This document shows positions 51,012-59,979 of a stretch of DNA of 64,000 nt, in pieces. The notes under the pieces are model-generated. The model was not told the origin of the DNA. It did not search any database and saw only the letters and a list, made by a program, of their open reading frames with translations. Made by a program: the position numbers and the translations under genes. The stretch is from Brevundimonas sp. (GTDB taxonomy: Bacteria; Pseudomonadota; Alphaproteobacteria; Caulobacterales; Caulobacteraceae), in contig NZ_JAUYNX010000021.1 of the NCBI RefSeq assembly GCF_030704825.1, forward strand, positions 1 to 64,000. Reading direction: 5' to 3'. Within the stretch, counting starts at the first letter, position 1. The number at the start of each line of letters is the position of its first letter.

Positions 51012-51809
51012 ATGGCCGAGCCGCCAGCCGCCGCCGGGAGCCAAGCGCTTCCCGCCACGCCCAACGCCCGCCGTAGCGCCCGGGAGCCCGGGCGCCGGCT
51101 GCACGGCGCGATCGCGAACATGCTGGGATCGGCCATTCTCGCGGGCGAGCATGCGCCGGGCGACACCCTGTCCGGCGAAGTCGCCTTCTCCGAAGCGCTC
51201 GATGTGTCGCGCAACGCCTACCGCGAAGCGATTCAGGTCCTCGCGGCCAAGGGGTTGGTGGAAAGCCGGCCCAAGACCGGCACCAAGGTCCTGCCCAGAC
51301 ATCGCTGGAACCTGCTGGACCCGGTGGTTCTGGGCTGGGCGTTTTCCGGTCAGCCGGACCTGCGCCTGATCCGCAGCCTGTTCGAACTGCGCGCGGTGAT
51401 TGAGCCCGCCGCCGCGCGGATGGCGGCCGAGCGCCGGGACAAGGCGGACATCAAGGCGATGAAGGATGCGCTGACGGGCATGCGTCGCCACACCCTGGCG
51501 ACCGAGGCGGGTCGGGCGGCGGATCGCGACTTTCACGACGCCATCCTGCAGGCGACCCGGAACGACGCCCTTGTGACCCTCAGCGCCAGCATCGGCGCCG
51601 CCGTCGCCTGGACGACCCAGTTCAAACAGCGCAGGCGCGCCCTGCCCCGCAATCCGGTCCCGGATCATGCACGGGTCTATGATGCGATCGTCGCGCAGGA
51701 TCCGGACGCGGCGGAGACCGCGATGCGGGAGCTTGTCGTCCTCGCGCTGGAAGACACGCAGCAGGCGGTGGAGGTCGAAGCCGCCGCGGCGCGCGCCGGG
51801 ACCGACTGA
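51012..51809 (+). CDS. GntR-family regulator with FCD effector domain (FadR subfamily)
   Basis: 265 aa. N-terminal winged helix (about 38-105; LSGEVAFSEALDVSRNAYREAIQVLAAKGLVESRPKTGT region) and a C-terminal all-helical FCD domain with LFELRAVIEPAAARMAAERR, DRDFHDAILQATRN and the metal-ligand His in PDHARVYDAI. The WNLLDPVVLGW linker resembles DgoR-type regulators of sugar acids. Probably controls the surrounding sugar genes in response to a sugar acid. AGGAA precedes ATG 51012. Confidence 0.9.
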   Translation: MAEPPAAAGSQALPATPNARRSAREPGRRLHGAIANMLGSAILAGEHAPGDTLSGEVAFSEALDVSRNAYREAIQVLAAKGLVESRPKTGTKVLPRHRWNLLDPVVLGWAFSGQPDLRLIRSLFELRAVIEPAAARMAAERRDKADIKAMKDALTGMRRHTLATEAGRAADRDFHDAILQATRNDALVTLSASIGAAVAWTTQFKQRRRALPRNPVPDHARVYDAIVAQDPDAAETAMRELVVLALEDTQQAVEVEAAAARAGTD

Positions 51810-51841
51810 CCGGCCCGGATCCCTCGATGGCGTGTAGCCGC

Positions 51842-52978
51842 CTACCGGGCGACCGACACGCGATAGATCATCACATGACGATAGGGGTGATCCGGATCGA
51901 CCCGGGCCGAAACGAACCCGGGCTCATTGGGGGCGTTCGGGAATTTCTGGGGCTCCAGCGCGATCCCGTCACCCATCCGATAGACGTGCCCGCCCTTCCC
52001 GGTCAGGGTCCCGTCGAGGAAATTGCCGGTGTAGAATTGAAGCCCCGGTTCCGTGGTGAACACCTCGAGCACACGGCCCGACCCGGGATCCTCGAGCCGC
52101 GCGGCCAGTTCCGGATCCGGGGTCAGTCCCTTGTCCAGGGCGAAGTTGTGATCGTAGCCGCGGCCGATCCGGATCTGTTCGTCGCGCCCGTCCCGCAGGC
52201 CGGCGGCGATGACGCGCGGCGTACGGAAGTCGAAAACCGTGCCCTCCACGGGGCGCCGTTCGCCCGTCGGGATCAACGTCGCATCGACGGGGGTGTAGGC
52301 GCCGGCCGGAACGCTCAGGAGATGCGTCATGGCGCCCTCGGGCGACCCCTCCCCGGCCAGGTTGAAGAGGGCGTGGTTGGTCATGTTGATCACCGTCGCG
52401 CGGTCCGGCCGGCCCTCGAAGGCGATCTCCAGCGAGCCGTCCTCGGCAAGCGAATACGTCACGGTCGTCTCGAAACGGCCCGGATAGCCGGACTCGCCGT
52501 CGGGGCTGGTCAGCGCCAGGGTCACCCGGGCTTCATCTCCCCCCTCGACGGACACCACCCGCCACAGCCGCGTGTCGAATCCCTCGCCGCCGCCGTGGAG
52601 CGAGTTGGGGCCGTTGTTCAGGGGAAGCTGGTAGGTCTGGCCGTCCAGCGTGAAGCGGCCGCCCGCGATGCGATTGGCGTAGCGCCCGACCGTGACCCCG
52701 AAGAAGTTGGATCGGGCCTCATAGTCGGCGACGTCGTCGTAGCCGAGCACGATGTCGGCAGGAACCCCGTTGCGATCCGGCGCGATCAGCGACTGCAGCG
52801 TCGCGCCATACGTCAGGACGCGCGCCGATACGCCTGCGGAATTGGACAGCACGATCGCCTCGACCGGCCGTCCGTCCCCTAGCGTCCCGGCGCTCTCCCG
52901 CCGCGCTTCCGACGCCAGGACGGGAGACGTCGCCAGCGTCGCGGCCCATGCCAGGACAATCAGTCCGCTGAGCTTCAT
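51842..52978 (-). CDS. exported aldose 1-epimerase (mutarotase)
   Basis: 378 aa with signal peptide (LIVLAWAATLATSPVLAS). GATLQSLIAPDRNG, VGRYANRIAGGRF, LNNGPNSLHGG, the catalytic His in MTNHALFNLAGEG and the Glu in LEPQKFPNAPNEP define galactose mutarotase-like enzymes. Interconverts sugar anomers, here in the periplasm, which suits uptake or oxidation of sugars released by the GH39/GH43 pair. GGGAGG stands 8 bases before ATG 52978. Confidence 0.93.
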   Translation of the reverse strand: MKLSGLIVLAWAATLATSPVLASEARRESAGTLGDGRPVEAIVLSNSAGVSARVLTYGATLQSLIAPDRNGVPADIVLGYDDVADYEARSNFFGVTVGRYANRIAGGRFTLDGQTYQLPLNNGPNSLHGGGEGFDTRLWRVVSVEGGDEARVTLALTSPDGESGYPGRFETTVTYSLAEDGSLEIAFEGRPDRATVINMTNHALFNLAGEGSPEGAMTHLLSVPAGAYTPVDATLIPTGERRPVEGTVFDFRTPRVIAAGLRDGRDEQIRIGRGYDHNFALDKGLTPDPELAARLEDPGSGRVLEVFTTEPGLQFYTGNFLDGTLTGKGGHVYRMGDGIALEPQKFPNAPNEPGFVSARVDPDHPYRHVMIYRVSVAR

Positions 52979-53033
52979 CACCCGGTCCTCCCCATCCGTC
53001 GCGAGCATCGTTGACCCGCCTCAGGCCCGAATA

Positions 53034-53043
53034 TACTCTGACA
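53034..53043. promoter_or_regulatory. TACTCTGACA element, candidate GntR/FCD site 3
   Basis: Exact inverse of the element at 49809-49818; located in the 122-bp region between the divergent epimerase and transporter genes, so one bound dimer could control both. Confidence 0.45.
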
Positions 53044-53100
53044 AAAAGACGGTGAGCAACCGATGTCGGGCAACGGCACGGACCGTCTGGAGGGGAACCC

Positions 53101-54420
53101 ATGACCGCCACGATTCCGACGCCCGCACCGTCACCCGGACCAGGGTCCGGCCCGGTCTACCGCCCGGCGCTGATTCTGCTGGCCAGCCTCTTCTTCATGT
53201 GGGGCTTCATCACCGTCATCAACAATACCCTGCTGCCGCATCTGCGCAGCGTGTTCGTCCTCGACTACACCCGGACGACGCTGATCGAATCCGTCTGGTT
53301 CATCGCCTATTTCGTCGCCTCGATCCCGTCGGCGAAGCTGATCGAGCGCGTCGGCTACCAGCGCGCGATCGTCATCGGCCTGGTCGCCATGGCGGTCGGA
53401 GCCCTGCTCATGGTTCCGGCGGCGCGCCTTCCCTCCTACGCCCTGGTGCTGACCGCCCTGTTCGTCATCGCCAGCGGGATCACCCTGCTGCAGGTGGCGG
53501 CCAACCCCTATGTCGCGGTGATCGGGCCGCCGGAAACCAGCTCTTCCCGGCTGAATCTGGTCCAGGCCTTCAACTCGCTGGGCACGACCCTGGCGCCGCT
53601 GTTCGCGGGTTATCTGATCCTCGGCCGGTCCAAGGGCGGAACCTCCGAAGCGGGCGTGGTCCTGACGACGGCCGAGCGCTACGCCGACGCCCAGTCCGTG
53701 GTGTTGCCCTATGTGATCGTGGCCGCCGTCCTGATCGTGCTGGCGGTTGTGATCGCCCGCTTCCCGCTGCCGGCGATCGGCGCCTCGACCCACCGCGCCT
53801 CCCGTGAAGCGCGCAAGGGGCTGTCGCTGTGGCGGCACCCCAACCTCGTCTGGGGCGTCCCGGCGATCTTCATCTATCTGATCGCCGAGATCGGGGTGGC
53901 GAACCTCTTCATCAACTTCGTGTCCCAGCCCCACATCGCCGCCATCACCCACGAGGAGGCATCCCGCTATCTCGCCATCCTCTGGGGCGGGATGATGGTG
54001 GGGCGCTTCGCCGGAAGTTTCCTGATGCGGCGCGTGCGGGCCGAACACGTTCTGGCGGCGTTCGCGGTCGGGGCCTTCGTCGTCATGCTGGTGGCCAGCT
54101 TCGCCACAGGCCCCGCGGCCATGTGGGCCCTGGTCGCCGTGGGCTTCTTCCACTCCATCATGTTCCCGACGATCTTCACCCTGGCCATCCGCGGCCTGGG
54201 GCCCCTTACCGAGGAGGGGTCGGGCCTTCTGATCATGGCGATCGCCGGGGGCGCCCTGGTCATCGTCCAGGGATGGCTGGCGGACACGGTCGGCTTGCAG
54301 CTGTCCTTCCTGCTGACGGCCGCCTGCGAACTCTATGTTCTCTACTATGCGCTCTGGGGAGCCCGGCCGGTCGGCGCCCACGTCCAGCCGGCGGACGCGG
54401 ATCCGGCGGGGTATCCATAA
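53101..54420 (+). CDS. FucP-family sugar:H+ symporter (MFS)
   Basis: 439 aa, twelve predicted helices. FucP/GluP signatures: LFFMWGFITVINNTLLPHL in helix 1 and GITLLQVAANPYVAVIG in helix 5. Moves hexoses or pentoses across the inner membrane with protons. GGAGGGGA precedes the ATG. Divergent from the mutarotase, so uptake and anomer exchange are likely co-induced. Confidence 0.92.
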   Translation: MTATIPTPAPSPGPGSGPVYRPALILLASLFFMWGFITVINNTLLPHLRSVFVLDYTRTTLIESVWFIAYFVASIPSAKLIERVGYQRAIVIGLVAMAVGALLMVPAARLPSYALVLTALFVIASGITLLQVAANPYVAVIGPPETSSSRLNLVQAFNSLGTTLAPLFAGYLILGRSKGGTSEAGVVLTTAERYADAQSVVLPYVIVAAVLIVLAVVIARFPLPAIGASTHRASREARKGLSLWRHPNLVWGVPAIFIYLIAEIGVANLFINFVSQPHIAAITHEEASRYLAILWGGMMVGRFAGSFLMRRVRAEHVLAAFAVGAFVVMLVASFATGPAAMWALVAVGFFHSIMFPTIFTLAIRGLGPLTEEGSGLLIMAIAGGALVIVQGWLADTVGLQLSFLLTAACELYVLYYALWGARPVGAHVQPADADPAGYP

Positions 54421-54573
54421 AACGCGATCCATGATCCGGCCCGGCGCGTAGCGATCCGGGTATCCCAGCAGTTGTTCGCGCGGCCTCTGCGTTTTGTCCC
54501 CGCCGGTTGCGATGTATTTGATGGTGGAACCTGCCGGCGTCTCCGCCCGCAAGCCATCCTCGGAGCCCGACGC

Positions 54574-54978
54574 TTGACCGACCTCCTGCCGACCCTGCCC
54601 ACGGGTCAACCCGTCGGGCGCGTCATCGCCATGCCGGCGGACACCAATCCCGAGGGCGACATCTTCGGCGGCTGGCTGCTGGCGCACATGGATCTGGCCG
54701 GGGCGACCCCGGCGTTTGAACTGGCCCAGGGACGGTGCGTGACCATCGCCCTGGACGGCATGGTCTTCCATCAGCCGGTGTCGGTCGGTGACGAGGTCTC
54801 GATCTACGCCCGGGTGGTCAAGACCGGCCGCACCTCGATCCGGGTGCATGTCGAGGCCTGGAAACGGCCCCGGAACCACGCCCAGGCGGCCTCGGTGCGC
54901 GTGACCGAGGGCGTCTTCACCTATGTGGCCATCGACGAGGATCGCAAGCCGAGACCGTTGCCGGAGCCTGCGGCATAA
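54574..54978 (+). CDS. acyl-CoA thioesterase, YciA-like hotdog fold
   Basis: 134 aa from TTG 54574 (GGAG 8 bases upstream). The conserved PADTNPEGDIFGGWLLAHMDLAG carries the catalytic Asp and the hotdog helix; VTIALDGMVFHQPVSVGDEV follows. Hydrolyses acyl-CoAs. Longer frames upstream lack family character. Confidence 0.9.
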   Translation: MTDLLPTLPTGQPVGRVIAMPADTNPEGDIFGGWLLAHMDLAGATPAFELAQGRCVTIALDGMVFHQPVSVGDEVSIYARVVKTGRTSIRVHVEAWKRPRNHAQAASVRVTEGVFTYVAIDEDRKPRPLPEPAA

Positions 54979-55035
54979 CCCAGCGGGACGCTGGGAAATC
55001 TTGACCTTTCGGGTCCGCCGCCCTACCTCGCGGAC

Positions 55036-55617
55036 ATGGCCGTCCGTCGCATCCTCACCATCGACAACGCCGCCGACCTGGCGGTGCTGAAGCAGATCTC
55101 CACCCCCGTCGAAGGGCCGGTGACCGACGACCTGCGCCGCCTGATGGATGACATGCTCGAGACCATGTACGACGCCCCCGGCATCGGCCTGGCCGCGGTG
55201 CAGGTCGGCGATGTGCGCCGGGTCATCGTCATGGACCTGGGCGACGCCCCGGTCGAAGGCGATGTCCAGGAGGCGGAGGAGGACGAGAGCGAGGCCGCCC
55301 GGCTGGCGCGTCGCAACCCGCGCTTCTTCGTCAATCCAGAGATCGTCTGGGCCTCCGACGAACTGTTCGCCTACGAGGAAGGTTGCCTGTCCGTGCCCGA
55401 GTATTTCGACCAGGTCGAACGTCCCGCGCGGGTGCGCATCCGCTACCGGAACTATACGGGCGAGACGATCGAGGAGGAGGCCGAGGGCCTCTACGCCGTC
55501 TGCATCCAGCACGAGATGGACCATCTGGAAGGCGTGCTGTTCATCGACCACCTGTCCCGGCTGAAGCGCGAGCGCGCGGTGGCCAAGGTCAAGAAGAACG
55601 CCAGGCTGGCCGCCTGA
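55036..55617 (+). CDS. def: peptide deformylase
   Basis: 193 aa. All three motifs are present: [16 protein letters not shown] (metal Cys) and QHEMDHLEG (two His and the catalytic Glu). An acidic insert ([19 protein letters not shown]) lies between strands, common in alphaproteobacteria. Removes the formyl group from new proteins; in the same cluster as fmt, which adds it. Confidence 0.97.
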   Translation: MAVRRILTIDNAADLAVLKQISTPVEGPVTDDLRRLMDDMLETMYDAPGIGLAAVQVGDVRRVIVMDLGDAPVEGDVQEAEEDESEAARLARRNPRFFVNPEIVWASDELFAYEEGCLSVPEYFDQVERPARVRIRYRNYTGETIEEEAEGLYAVCIQHEMDHLEGVLFIDHLSRLKRERAVAKVKKNARLAA

Positions 55618-55844
55618 TGGCCCGATTGAAGCGAGGCCGCGACCGGATCATCGACCCCTCGGGCCGGCGGCGCCTGACCCGCAACGAAAAGGTCGGCATC
55701 GGCAGCGTGGCCGTGCTGGTCGGCGTAGCCGCCCTGGGCGTGGTGGCCGGCGTGCTGCTGGACCGGCTGCTCGATTTCGACGACGCGCTCGACGCCGGCG
55801 GCGAATGGGACGAGGGCGGCGGCGTTCACACCCGCTGGCAGTAA
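55617..55844 (+). CDS. small single-helix membrane protein between def and fmt
   Basis: 75 aa: basic N-terminus (ARLKRGRDRIIDPSGRRRLTRNEK), one membrane helix (VAVLVGVAALGVVAGVLL) and an acidic C-terminus. The ATG overlaps the def stop (TGATG), so it is made with def. No recognised family. Confidence 0.72.
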   Translation: MARLKRGRDRIIDPSGRRRLTRNEKVGIGSVAVLVGVAALGVVAGVLLDRLLDFDDALDAGGEWDEGGGVHTRWQ

Positions 55845-55870
55845 CCAGCTCCAGCCTTTAAAGCCCCCCC

Positions 55871-56797
55871 ATGCGCCTCGCCTTCATGGGAACCCCCGAC
55901 TTCGCCGTGCCGTCGCTGGCCGAGCTCATCGCCTCGGGCCATGAGATCGTCGCCGTCTACTCCCAGCCGCCGAAGCCGCGCGGGCGGGGCCAGAAGCTGA
56001 CGCCCTCGCCGGTTCAGGCCTTCGCCGAGACCATGGGCCTGCCGGTCTTCATCCCCGCCTCGATGAAGTCGCCCGAGGCGATCGAGACATTCAAAAGCCT
56101 CGAGGTCGACGCCGCCTGCGTCGTCGCCTACGGCCAGATCCTGAAGCGCGAGGTGCTGGACGCGCCGCGCCTCGGCTGTTTCAACCTGCACGGCTCGCTG
56201 CTGCCGCGCTGGCGCGGCGCCGCGCCGATCCAGCGGGCGATCATGGCCGGGGACCGTCGGACGGGCGTGCAGATCATGCGCATGTCCGAGGGCCTCGACG
56301 AGGGGCCGATCCTGCTGTCGGAAGTGATGGACATCCGCCCCGATGACACCGCCGCGACCCTGTCCGAACGCATGTCGCACACCGGCGCCAGCCTGTGGCC
56401 CCGCGCCCTGGCCGCCATCGCGCGCGGCGGGGTCGAGGGCACGGAACAGGTCGGCGAACCGACCTATGCGAAGAAGATCACCCCGGCCGAGGCGCGCATC
56501 GACTGGACCCGCCCGGCGGCCGAGATCGACGCCCATATCCGCGGCCTGTCGCCCTTCCCCGGCGCCTGGTTCGAGGCGCCCGGCCCGGAAGGCCCCGTGC
56601 GTATCAAGGCCCTGATGTCGCGGTTGTCGCTGCGCGGCGCGGGCGCCGCCGGCGAGGTGCTGGACGGCGACCTGCGCATCGCCTGCGGCGACGGCGTGGT
56701 CCGGCTGCTGCGCGTGCAGCGCGCCGGCAAGGCGGCGCAGACACCGGACGAAATGCTGCGCGGTTTCCCGCTGCCCGTCGGGACCGTTCTCGCCTGA
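55871..56797 (+). CDS. fmt: methionyl-tRNA formyltransferase
   Basis: 308 aa. [29 protein letters not shown] (catalytic Asn/His) and the Asp in GLDEGPIL are the formyltransferase core; the C-terminal domain (about 205-308) recognises the tRNA. Its stop overlaps the truA ATG by one base. Confidence 0.97.
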   Translation: MRLAFMGTPDFAVPSLAELIASGHEIVAVYSQPPKPRGRGQKLTPSPVQAFAETMGLPVFIPASMKSPEAIETFKSLEVDAACVVAYGQILKREVLDAPRLGCFNLHGSLLPRWRGAAPIQRAIMAGDRRTGVQIMRMSEGLDEGPILLSEVMDIRPDDTAATLSERMSHTGASLWPRALAAIARGGVEGTEQVGEPTYAKKITPAEARIDWTRPAAEIDAHIRGLSPFPGAWFEAPGPEGPVRIKALMSRLSLRGAGAAGEVLDGDLRIACGDGVVRLLRVQRAGKAAQTPDEMLRGFPLPVGTVLA

Positions 56798-57534
56798 TGC
56801 CCCGCTACCGGCTGACGCTCGAATATGACGGGTCTGGCTACAACGGCTTTCAGGCCCAGCCCGAACAGCCGACCGTGCAGGGCGCCATCGAGACGGCCGT
56901 CACGGCCTTCTGCGGCCAGACGGTGCGAATCGCCGCCGCCGGGCGGACGGACACCGGGGTGCACGCCACCGGTCAGGTGATCAGCTTCGATCTCGACAAG
57001 GCCTGGCCCGAGCGCACGGTGATGAACGCCCTGAACGCCCATCTGGTCGGGAAGGCGGTGTCGGTGCTGGACTGCGCGGCCGTCGACGACGAGTTCCACG
57101 CCCGTTTCTCGGCGACCGGCCGCCGATATCTGTACCGCATCCTGAGCCGGCCCGGGCCGCCGGCGCTGGACAAGGGGAAGGTCTGGCATATCCGCAAGCC
57201 GCTGGACGCCGGGGCCATGCACGCGGCGGCGCAGGCGCTGGTGGGGCTGCACGACTTCACCACCTTCCGCGATGTGAACTGTCAGTCGAAATCGCCGGAG
57301 AAGACGCTGGACGTCGCCCGCGTGGATCGCAGCGGCGACGAGGTTCATCTGGTGTTCGAGGCGCGCAGCTTCCTTCACCGTCAGGTCCGCTCCATGACCG
57401 GAACGCTCGCCGAGGTCGGCCAGGGCCGATGGGCGGTCGAGGATGTGGCGGCGGCCCTGGCCGCGCGCGACCGGACCGCCTGCGGGCCCGTGGCGCCGTC
57501 GGACGGCCTGTATCTGACCGGCGTCGTCTATTGA
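56797..57534 (+). CDS. truA: tRNA pseudouridine(38-40) synthase
   Basis: 245 aa. Catalytic Asp in AAAGRTDTGVHATGQV; YLYRI and the C-terminal RSFLHRQVRSMTGTL are TruA hallmarks. Last gene of the def-orf-fmt-truA operon; a shared hairpin follows. Confidence 0.97.
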   Translation: MPRYRLTLEYDGSGYNGFQAQPEQPTVQGAIETAVTAFCGQTVRIAAAGRTDTGVHATGQVISFDLDKAWPERTVMNALNAHLVGKAVSVLDCAAVDDEFHARFSATGRRYLYRILSRPGPPALDKGKVWHIRKPLDAGAMHAAAQALVGLHDFTTFRDVNCQSKSPEKTLDVARVDRSGDEVHLVFEARSFLHRQVRSMTGTLAEVGQGRWAVEDVAAALAARDRTACGPVAPSDGLYLTGVVY

Positions 57535-57541
57535 CATGAAA

Positions 57542-57566
57542 GAGCCCGCCGGAAACCGGCGGGCTC
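57542..57566. terminator. hairpin between truA and the entericidin-like gene
   Basis: Perfect 11-bp stem GAGCCCGCCGG/CCGGCGGGCTC with an AAA loop. A short T-run exists only on the minus strand side, so it best fits termination of the entericidin-like gene, and perhaps truA as well. Confidence 0.7.
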
Positions 57567-57586
57567 CCTGTCCGCGCAAGGCGTAG

Positions 57587-57724
57587 CTAGTTCTTGGCTT
57601 CTTCGGCGCCCGAGGTGACGGCCGAGCCGGCGGCCTGGACGTCGCGCCCGACGCCCGAGATGGTGTTGCAGGCCGACACGGCGAGAGCCGCGGCGACGAG
57701 AGCGAGGACTGTGATCTTCTTCAT
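57587..57724 (-). CDS. entericidin-like small lipoprotein
   Basis: 45 aa: signal (MKKITVLALVAAALAVSAC) with lipobox VSAC, then NTISGVGRDVQAAG, the classical EcnA/EcnB tail that begins with N-T-x-x-G-x-G-x-D. Such peptides are membrane lipoproteins linked to stress or antidote functions; no paired toxin peptide gene is seen beside it. GGAG lies about 9 bases before the ATG. Confidence 0.88.
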   Translation of the reverse strand: MKKITVLALVAAALAVSACNTISGVGRDVQAAGSAVTSGAEEAKN

Positions 57725-57823
57725 GGGGAAATCTCCGGAGGCGTTGAACCTTGGCAGTAAACGCGAAGCGGGGGCGCGCGGTTGCATGGCCAAGCCGGGG
57801 TGCGATCTGCTAACCGCTGCGGC

Positions 57824-59482
57824 ATGAGCCAGCCGCCCAACACCGCCGCCCGTCGTCTTGTCGAAACCCTCGTCATGAACGGCGTCGACCGTGTCTTCTG
57901 CGTGCCGGGAGAGAGCTATCTGGCCGTGCTGGACGCGCTGGCGGACGTGCGGGAGAAAATCCAGGTCATCGCCTGCCGTCACGAGGCGGGGGCCGCCAAT
58001 ATGGCCGAGGCCTACGGCAAGCTGACCGGCCGACCCGGCGTCTGCATGGTCACCCGCGGACCCGGCGCGACCCACGCCTCGATCGGCGTGCACACGGCGC
58101 ATCAGGACTCGACGCCGATGATCCTGTTCGTCGGCCAGATCGCCCTGACCGACCGCGGACGCGGCGCCTTCCAGGAGGTCGACTACCGCGAAGTCTTCGG
58201 CGGACTGGCCAAATGGGCCACCGAGATCGAAAGCCCGGAACGCACGGTCGAGGTGGTCGAACGCGCCTTCGCCACCGCGCTTCAGGGCCGGATGGGGCCG
58301 GTGGTCATCGCCCTGCCCGAAGACATACTGGGCGCCGACGGCGGCCCCGCGCCGATCCGGCCGGTGACGCCCGCGAAAGCCGCGCTGGATTCCGCCTTCG
58401 TCGAACAGGTGCGTTCACGGCTGGCCAAGGCCGAACGCCCCCTGCTGGTCCTGGGCGGCTCGGGCTGGACCGGGGACGCCGCCGCCGCCATCGGCGACTG
58501 GGCCGAAAGGATCGGCCTGCCCGTCAGCCTGTCGTTCCGGCGCAAGGATCTGATCTCCAACGACCGTTCGAACTACGCCGGCGACCTCGGTCTGGGGTGC
58601 AATCCGAAGCTGACCGCCCGCGCGAAGGCCGCCGATCTGGTCATCGCCATCGGCGCCCGGCTGGGGGAGAATCCGACGCAAGGCTACACCCTGTTCGACC
58701 GCACGCGCACGGCCGACACGCTGATCCATATCCACCCCGGCCCTGAGGAACTGGGCCGCGTCTGGACGCCGCTGCTCAGCGCGGCGGCGGATAACTCGCT
58801 GGCCGCCCTCGCCCTCGCCGCGACCGATCCCGGACGGACCTGGCATGACGAGGCCGCCGCCGCCCACGCCGGCTATCAGGCCTTCTCAACCCCCGTGCCG
58901 GTCACCGGCGCGGTGAACATGAGCGAGTGCATGGCCCACCTCGGCCAGGTCCTGCCCGCTGACGCCATCGTCACCAACGGCGCGGGCAATTTCGCCGCCT
59001 GGCTGCACCGCTTCTATCGCCACCGCGCCTGCCGGACCCAGCTGGCCCCGACCTCGGGGGCCATGGGCTACGGCTATCCCGCCGCCATCGCCGCCAAGTC
59101 GGTCCACCCCGACCGCGACGTGATCTGCATCGCTGGCGACGGGGACTATCTGATGACCGGCCAGGAGATCGCCACGGCGGTCCAGTACGGGATCAATGTC
59201 GTTGTCGTGGTCGTCGACAACGGGACCTACGGCACCATCCGCATGCATCAGGAGGGCCATTACCCGGGCGCCGACCGGGTCATCGCCACGGATCTCAGGA
59301 ACCCCGATTTCGTCAAATACGCCGAGGCCTTCGGGGCGTTCGGGGTGCGTTGCGAACGGACGGAAGACTTTCCCGCCGCGCTGGAAGCCGCACGGAACGC
59401 CGGCCGTCCCGCCCTCGTTCACCTGCTGACCTCGGCCGAGGACATCGCGCCCAATCGCACGATCACCGGCCTGCGCTCGTAA
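57824..59482 (+). CDS. thiamine-diphosphate enzyme, acetolactate synthase-like
   Basis: 552 aa. Three-domain TPP enzyme: the catalytic Glu is in CRHEAGAANMAEAYGKLTG, RGPGATHASIGVHTAHQD and FQEVDYREVFGG follow, and the TPP site runs from GDGDYLMTGQEIATAVQYG to NGTYGTIRMHQ. Only partly similar to IlvG at 41316, and it lacks a small-subunit partner, so a role outside Val/Leu/Ile synthesis (for example a benzoylformate- or sulfoacetaldehyde-type reaction) is likely. ATG 57824 is preferred over ATG 57782 because the conserved part starts there. Confidence 0.88.
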   Translation: MSQPPNTAARRLVETLVMNGVDRVFCVPGESYLAVLDALADVREKIQVIACRHEAGAANMAEAYGKLTGRPGVCMVTRGPGATHASIGVHTAHQDSTPMILFVGQIALTDRGRGAFQEVDYREVFGGLAKWATEIESPERTVEVVERAFATALQGRMGPVVIALPEDILGADGGPAPIRPVTPAKAALDSAFVEQVRSRLAKAERPLLVLGGSGWTGDAAAAIGDWAERIGLPVSLSFRRKDLISNDRSNYAGDLGLGCNPKLTARAKAADLVIAIGARLGENPTQGYTLFDRTRTADTLIHIHPGPEELGRVWTPLLSAAADNSLAALALAATDPGRTWHDEAAAAHAGYQAFSTPVPVTGAVNMSECMAHLGQVLPADAIVTNGAGNFAAWLHRFYRHRACRTQLAPTSGAMGYGYPAAIAAKSVHPDRDVICIAGDGDYLMTGQEIATAVQYGINVVVVVVDNGTYGTIRMHQEGHYPGADRVIATDLRNPDFVKYAEAFGAFGVRCERTEDFPAALEAARNAGRPALVHLLTSAEDIAPNRTITGLRS

Positions 59483-59493
59483 CAGGAGCCGCC

Positions 59494-59934
59494 ATGCGCG
59501 TCCTTCCGGTTCTGCTCGTCGCCACGACCCTGCTCAGCGGCTGCGCCACGCCCGCGCCGGATGGACCGCCAACAGGCGGCGACGGCAACGACTGCGCCGT
59601 CATCGCCGCCATCGCCAGGGAGCACTACCGCTTCAACGACACCGACAACCGGCCCCTGCCGATCCGGTTCGAGGGCGACTACAACCCGCGCTGCGACTGG
59701 AGTCGCCACGGCCTCGCCTTCGAAGCTTATGACCCCGACCGGCCCGGCGATCCGCGCGAGCGCGTGCGCTGGGTCAGCTTCGCCCGGCCCGTCTATGACG
59801 GCCGCGGCGCCGTGGTGGAGACCGGGATCATGCACGGGCCCCTCGCCGGCATGGGCTATGAGTGCCGGGTCATTTCGGGCTTCGCCGGCTGGACCGTGCC
59901 CGAAGGCTCGTGCCGGAACACCTGGGTCTCGTGA
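59494..59934 (+). CDS. lipoprotein of unknown function
   Basis: 146 aa with lipobox TLLSGC. The mature part has four cysteines (in NDCAVIAAI, NPRCDWS, YECRVISG and GSCRNTW), probably forming two disulfides. AGGAG precedes the ATG, 11 bases after the TPP-enzyme stop. Not recognised. Confidence 0.75.
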   Translation: MRVLPVLLVATTLLSGCATPAPDGPPTGGDGNDCAVIAAIAREHYRFNDTDNRPLPIRFEGDYNPRCDWSRHGLAFEAYDPDRPGDPRERVRWVSFARPVYDGRGAVVETGIMHGPLAGMGYECRVISGFAGWTVPEGSCRNTWVS

Positions 59935-59979
59935 CGCGCAGGCGGTGACGCGCGGGCCGCGCCCGCCTATGTTCGCCGC

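Noticed and set aside
53131..55551. An 806-codon minus-strand frame under the transporter, thioesterase and def genes
   Set aside because: Composition typical of a GC-rich shadow; the plus-strand genes are unambiguous.
57824..59482. A second acetolactate synthase for branched-chain synthesis
   Set aside because: No small-subunit gene, motifs only partly like IlvG and unrelated neighbours; left as a TPP enzyme of unknown reaction.
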